Assembly (NCBI GenBank): GCA_030665705.1
Contig: DAOUZG010000001.1
Span: 1-22,924 of the forward strand
Direction of reading: 5' to 3'
Origin: Deltaproteobacteria bacterium
GTDB taxonomy: Bacteria; Myxococcota_A; UBA9160; SZUA-336
Length of the DNA: 22,924 nucleotides
Every line of letters starts with the position of its first letter. Position 1 is the first letter of the stretch. A model generated the notes under the pieces. It was given only the letters and a program-made list of their open reading frames with translations. It was not told where the DNA came from and made no database searches. Below are positions 21,192-22,924 of this stretch, piece after piece. Both the position numbers and the translations under genes were made by a program.

Positions 21192-22924
21192 ATGGACCAC
21201 ACGAACGAGACGCTTCGCTGGATCCCGCTCCTGCCGCTGCTATCGGCGGCGGTGAGCGGGATCTGGTTGACGCTGTTCCGTCGCCAGTGGCCACGGAACC
21301 TCGTGATCTTGCTCGGGTGCGGGATGCCGCTCCTCTCCTTCCTGATCGCGCTGATCCATGTCTTCGGTCTGACCGGACTGCCGTCGGAAGGCCGTTACCT
21401 GGTGGACAACGTCTACACGTGGATCGGGGTTCACCCCTTCCACGCCGAGCTCTCCTTCCTGCTGGATCCGCTCTCCGCCGTGATGGTGCTGGTCGTCACG
21501 GGGGTCGGCTCGATCATCCATATCTACTCGGTGGGATACATGGGAGAGGACCACCGAGACGATCGAGGATTCCAGCGGTTCTTCTGCTTCCTGAACCTCT
21601 TTCTGTTCTCGATGCTCATGCTGGTGCTGGGGGACAACCTGCTGGTGCTCTTCATCGGCTGGGAGGGCGTGGGGCTCTGCTCCTACCTTCTGATCGGCTT
21701 CTGGTTCCTCGACCAGCACAACGCCTTCTGCGGCCAGAAGGCGTTCATCGTCAACCGCATCGGGGACTTCGCGTTCCTGCTCGGGGTCTTCCTCCTGTTT
21801 TGGGCCTTCTTCGACGCGGGCTATCCCACCATCGAGTTTCGAGCGATGGAGGCCCACATCGAGCTGCTCGCTGACCGCAACGTCGACATGCCGGCAGCAC
21901 TGGGCTTTCTACCGGGCTTCCCGAGCTGGAAGCTCCTGACGCTTGCAGGGGTCTGCCTGTTCATCGGGGCGTGTGGGAAGTCCGCTCAGATTCCGCTGTA
22001 CGTGTGGTTGCCGGACGCGATGGCCGGGCCGACGCCGGTTTCGGCTCTGATCCACGCCGCGACCATGGTAACGGCGGGCGTCTACATGGTCTGCCGGCTC
22101 TCGTTCCTCTACGCGCTCGCACCGGGCGCGATCGCGACGATTGCCTGGGTCGGCGGGCTCACGGCGCTGTTCGCCGCCACGATCGGGATCTGCCAGAAGG
22201 ACATCAAGAAGGTCCTCGCCTACTCCACGGTCAGCCAACTCGGCTACATGTTTCTGGCCGCCGGAGTCGCCTCCTACACCGCGGCGATCTTCCACCTGAT
22301 GATGCACGCTTTCTTCAAGGCTCTGCTCTTCCTGGCTGCGGGCTCCGTCATCCTCGGGATGCACCACGAGCAGGACACGGACCGGATGGGCGGTCTGCGA
22401 CGACTCATGCCGTGGACACACTTCACTTTCCTCATTGGGGTCATCGCGATCGCTGGCTTCCCACCGTTTTCGGGATTCTTCTCCAAGGACGAAATCCTGC
22501 TGGGGGTGTACCTCGCACACGACATTCCCGCGCACGGAACGCTCTGGGGGATCGGCGTTCTCACGGCTGGCCTCACCTCTTTCTACATGTTCCGGCTCTA
22601 CTTCCGGACCTTTGCAGGCCAGTCCCGCGCTCCGGGTGAGGTCCGATCGCACATCCGAGAGCAGGGGAAGTGGATCGTCGTTCCACTCGCGTTGCTCGCG
22701 TTCCTCTCCTTTGTGGGCGGATTCGTCTTCGGGCTCCCCGACCTCTACGGGGAGTGGCTCGGAATCGAGCGCTCGAACAGCCTGCACTACTTCCTGGAGC
22801 CGTTCGTCCATTCGGCGGAACACCACATCTCGCATGCGGAGGAGCTGCGTCTGGCAGGGGGCGCCGTCATGATGGCGGCCACCGGCGCTCTGGCCGCAGC
22901 CTATCTGTACGTTTACCGAACGGA
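21192..22924 (+). CDS. nuoL: NADH-quinone oxidoreductase subunit L (partial, runs off the window)
   Basis: At least 577 residues, open to the right edge. It is the distal antiporter-like proton-pumping subunit of complex I. Family landmarks: FLLDPLSAVMVLVVTGVGSIIHIYSVGYM; WEGVGLCSYLLIGFW with the conserved Glu; GKSAQIPLYVWLPDAMAGPTPVSALIHAATMVTAGVYM with the helix-7 Lys; and DIKKVLAYSTVSQLGYMFLA, HLMMHAFFKALLFLAAGS and IAGFPPFSGFFSKDEIL. Several helices and the lateral-helix end probably lie beyond the window, as may nuoM and nuoN. The ATG at 21192 has GGGGGAGG just before it. No break is seen in the part present. Confidence 0.96.
   Translation, partial: MDHTNETLRWIPLLPLLSAAVSGIWLTLFRRQWPRNLVILLGCGMPLLSFLIALIHVFGLTGLPSEGRYLVDNVYTWIGVHPFHAELSFLLDPLSAVMVLVVTGVGSIIHIYSVGYMGEDHRDDRGFQRFFCFLNLFLFSMLMLVLGDNLLVLFIGWEGVGLCSYLLIGFWFLDQHNAFCGQKAFIVNRIGDFAFLLGVFLLFWAFFDAGYPTIEFRAMEAHIELLADRNVDMPAALGFLPGFPSWKLLTLAGVCLFIGACGKSAQIPLYVWLPDAMAGPTPVSALIHAATMVTAGVYMVCRLSFLYALAPGAIATIAWVGGLTALFAATIGICQKDIKKVLAYSTVSQLGYMFLAAGVASYTAAIFHLMMHAFFKALLFLAAGSVILGMHHEQDTDRMGGLRRLMPWTHFTFLIGVIAIAGFPPFSGFFSKDEILLGVYLAHDIPAHGTLWGIGVLTAGLTSFYMFRLYFRTFAGQSRAPGEVRSHIREQGKWIVVPLALLAFLSFVGGFVFGLPDLYGEWLGIERSNSLHYFLEPFVHSAEHHISHAEELRLAGGAVMMAATGALAAAYLYVYRT

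Overview
The window is one stretch of a high-GC bacterial chromosome. It carries an ordinary set of housekeeping genes: PBP1A, glutathione synthase, purC, plant-type cystathionine gamma-synthase, and an NADH-quinone oxidoreductase (complex I) locus. The bifunctional PBP1A, the glutathione pathway, a proton-pumping complex I and an NtrC-type response regulator point to a Gram-negative respiring bacterium. The overall flavour is deltaproteobacterial or a related high-GC lineage, but the sequence alone does not fix the phylum. I see no phage, IS element, CRISPR array, tRNA or rRNA.

Layout. (1) 1-2231, minus: a class A penicillin-binding protein, cut by the left edge and frameshifted at a run of ten G. 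(2) 2384-5129, plus: a tightly overlapping gshB - SDR dehydrogenase - purC operon behind a recognisable -35/-10 pair. (3) 5130-5870, plus: a monocistronic gene with its own promoter, a palindrome over the -10 region and a strong intrinsic terminator. It encodes a very basic protein with two copies of a small module and a Lys/Arg/Ala/Pro tail, a likely nucleoid-binding protein. (4) 5937-7999, plus: a sigma54-type response regulator with a variant GAFTSA loop, followed by the DNA repair methyltransferase ogt. (5) 8000-8343: a repeat- and hairpin-rich spacer between convergent genes. (6) 15353 down to 8344, minus: a probable operon of SHOCT-domain lipoprotein, nucleoside hydrolase, a large membrane flippase fused to a sulfatase/phosphotransferase-like domain, a PHP phosphoesterase and cystathionine gamma-synthase. 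The large fusion gene is interrupted by one in-frame TAA. (7) 15584 to the right edge, plus: nuoA-E-F-G-H-J-K-L, with nuoL running off the window.

How the genes work together. The complex I genes are tightly packed (overlaps or gaps of at most about 10 bases) and encode the NADH-oxidising module (E, F, G) and part of the membrane arm (A, H, J, K, L). The connecting quinone-module genes nuoB, C, D and I are absent from the positions where they normally sit, so they must lie elsewhere for the complex to work. The minus-strand cluster looks envelope-directed at its 5' end (lipoprotein, flippase fusion) and metabolic at its 3' end.

Most interesting points: the stop-interrupted flippase/phosphotransferase fusion whose nucleophile position is Thr rather than Cys; the two-module histone-like protein; the nuo locus without B, C, D and I; and the spacer repeats. 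Two of the breaks (G10 tract, single TAA) could be sequencing errors, and that should be settled before any biology is built on them.
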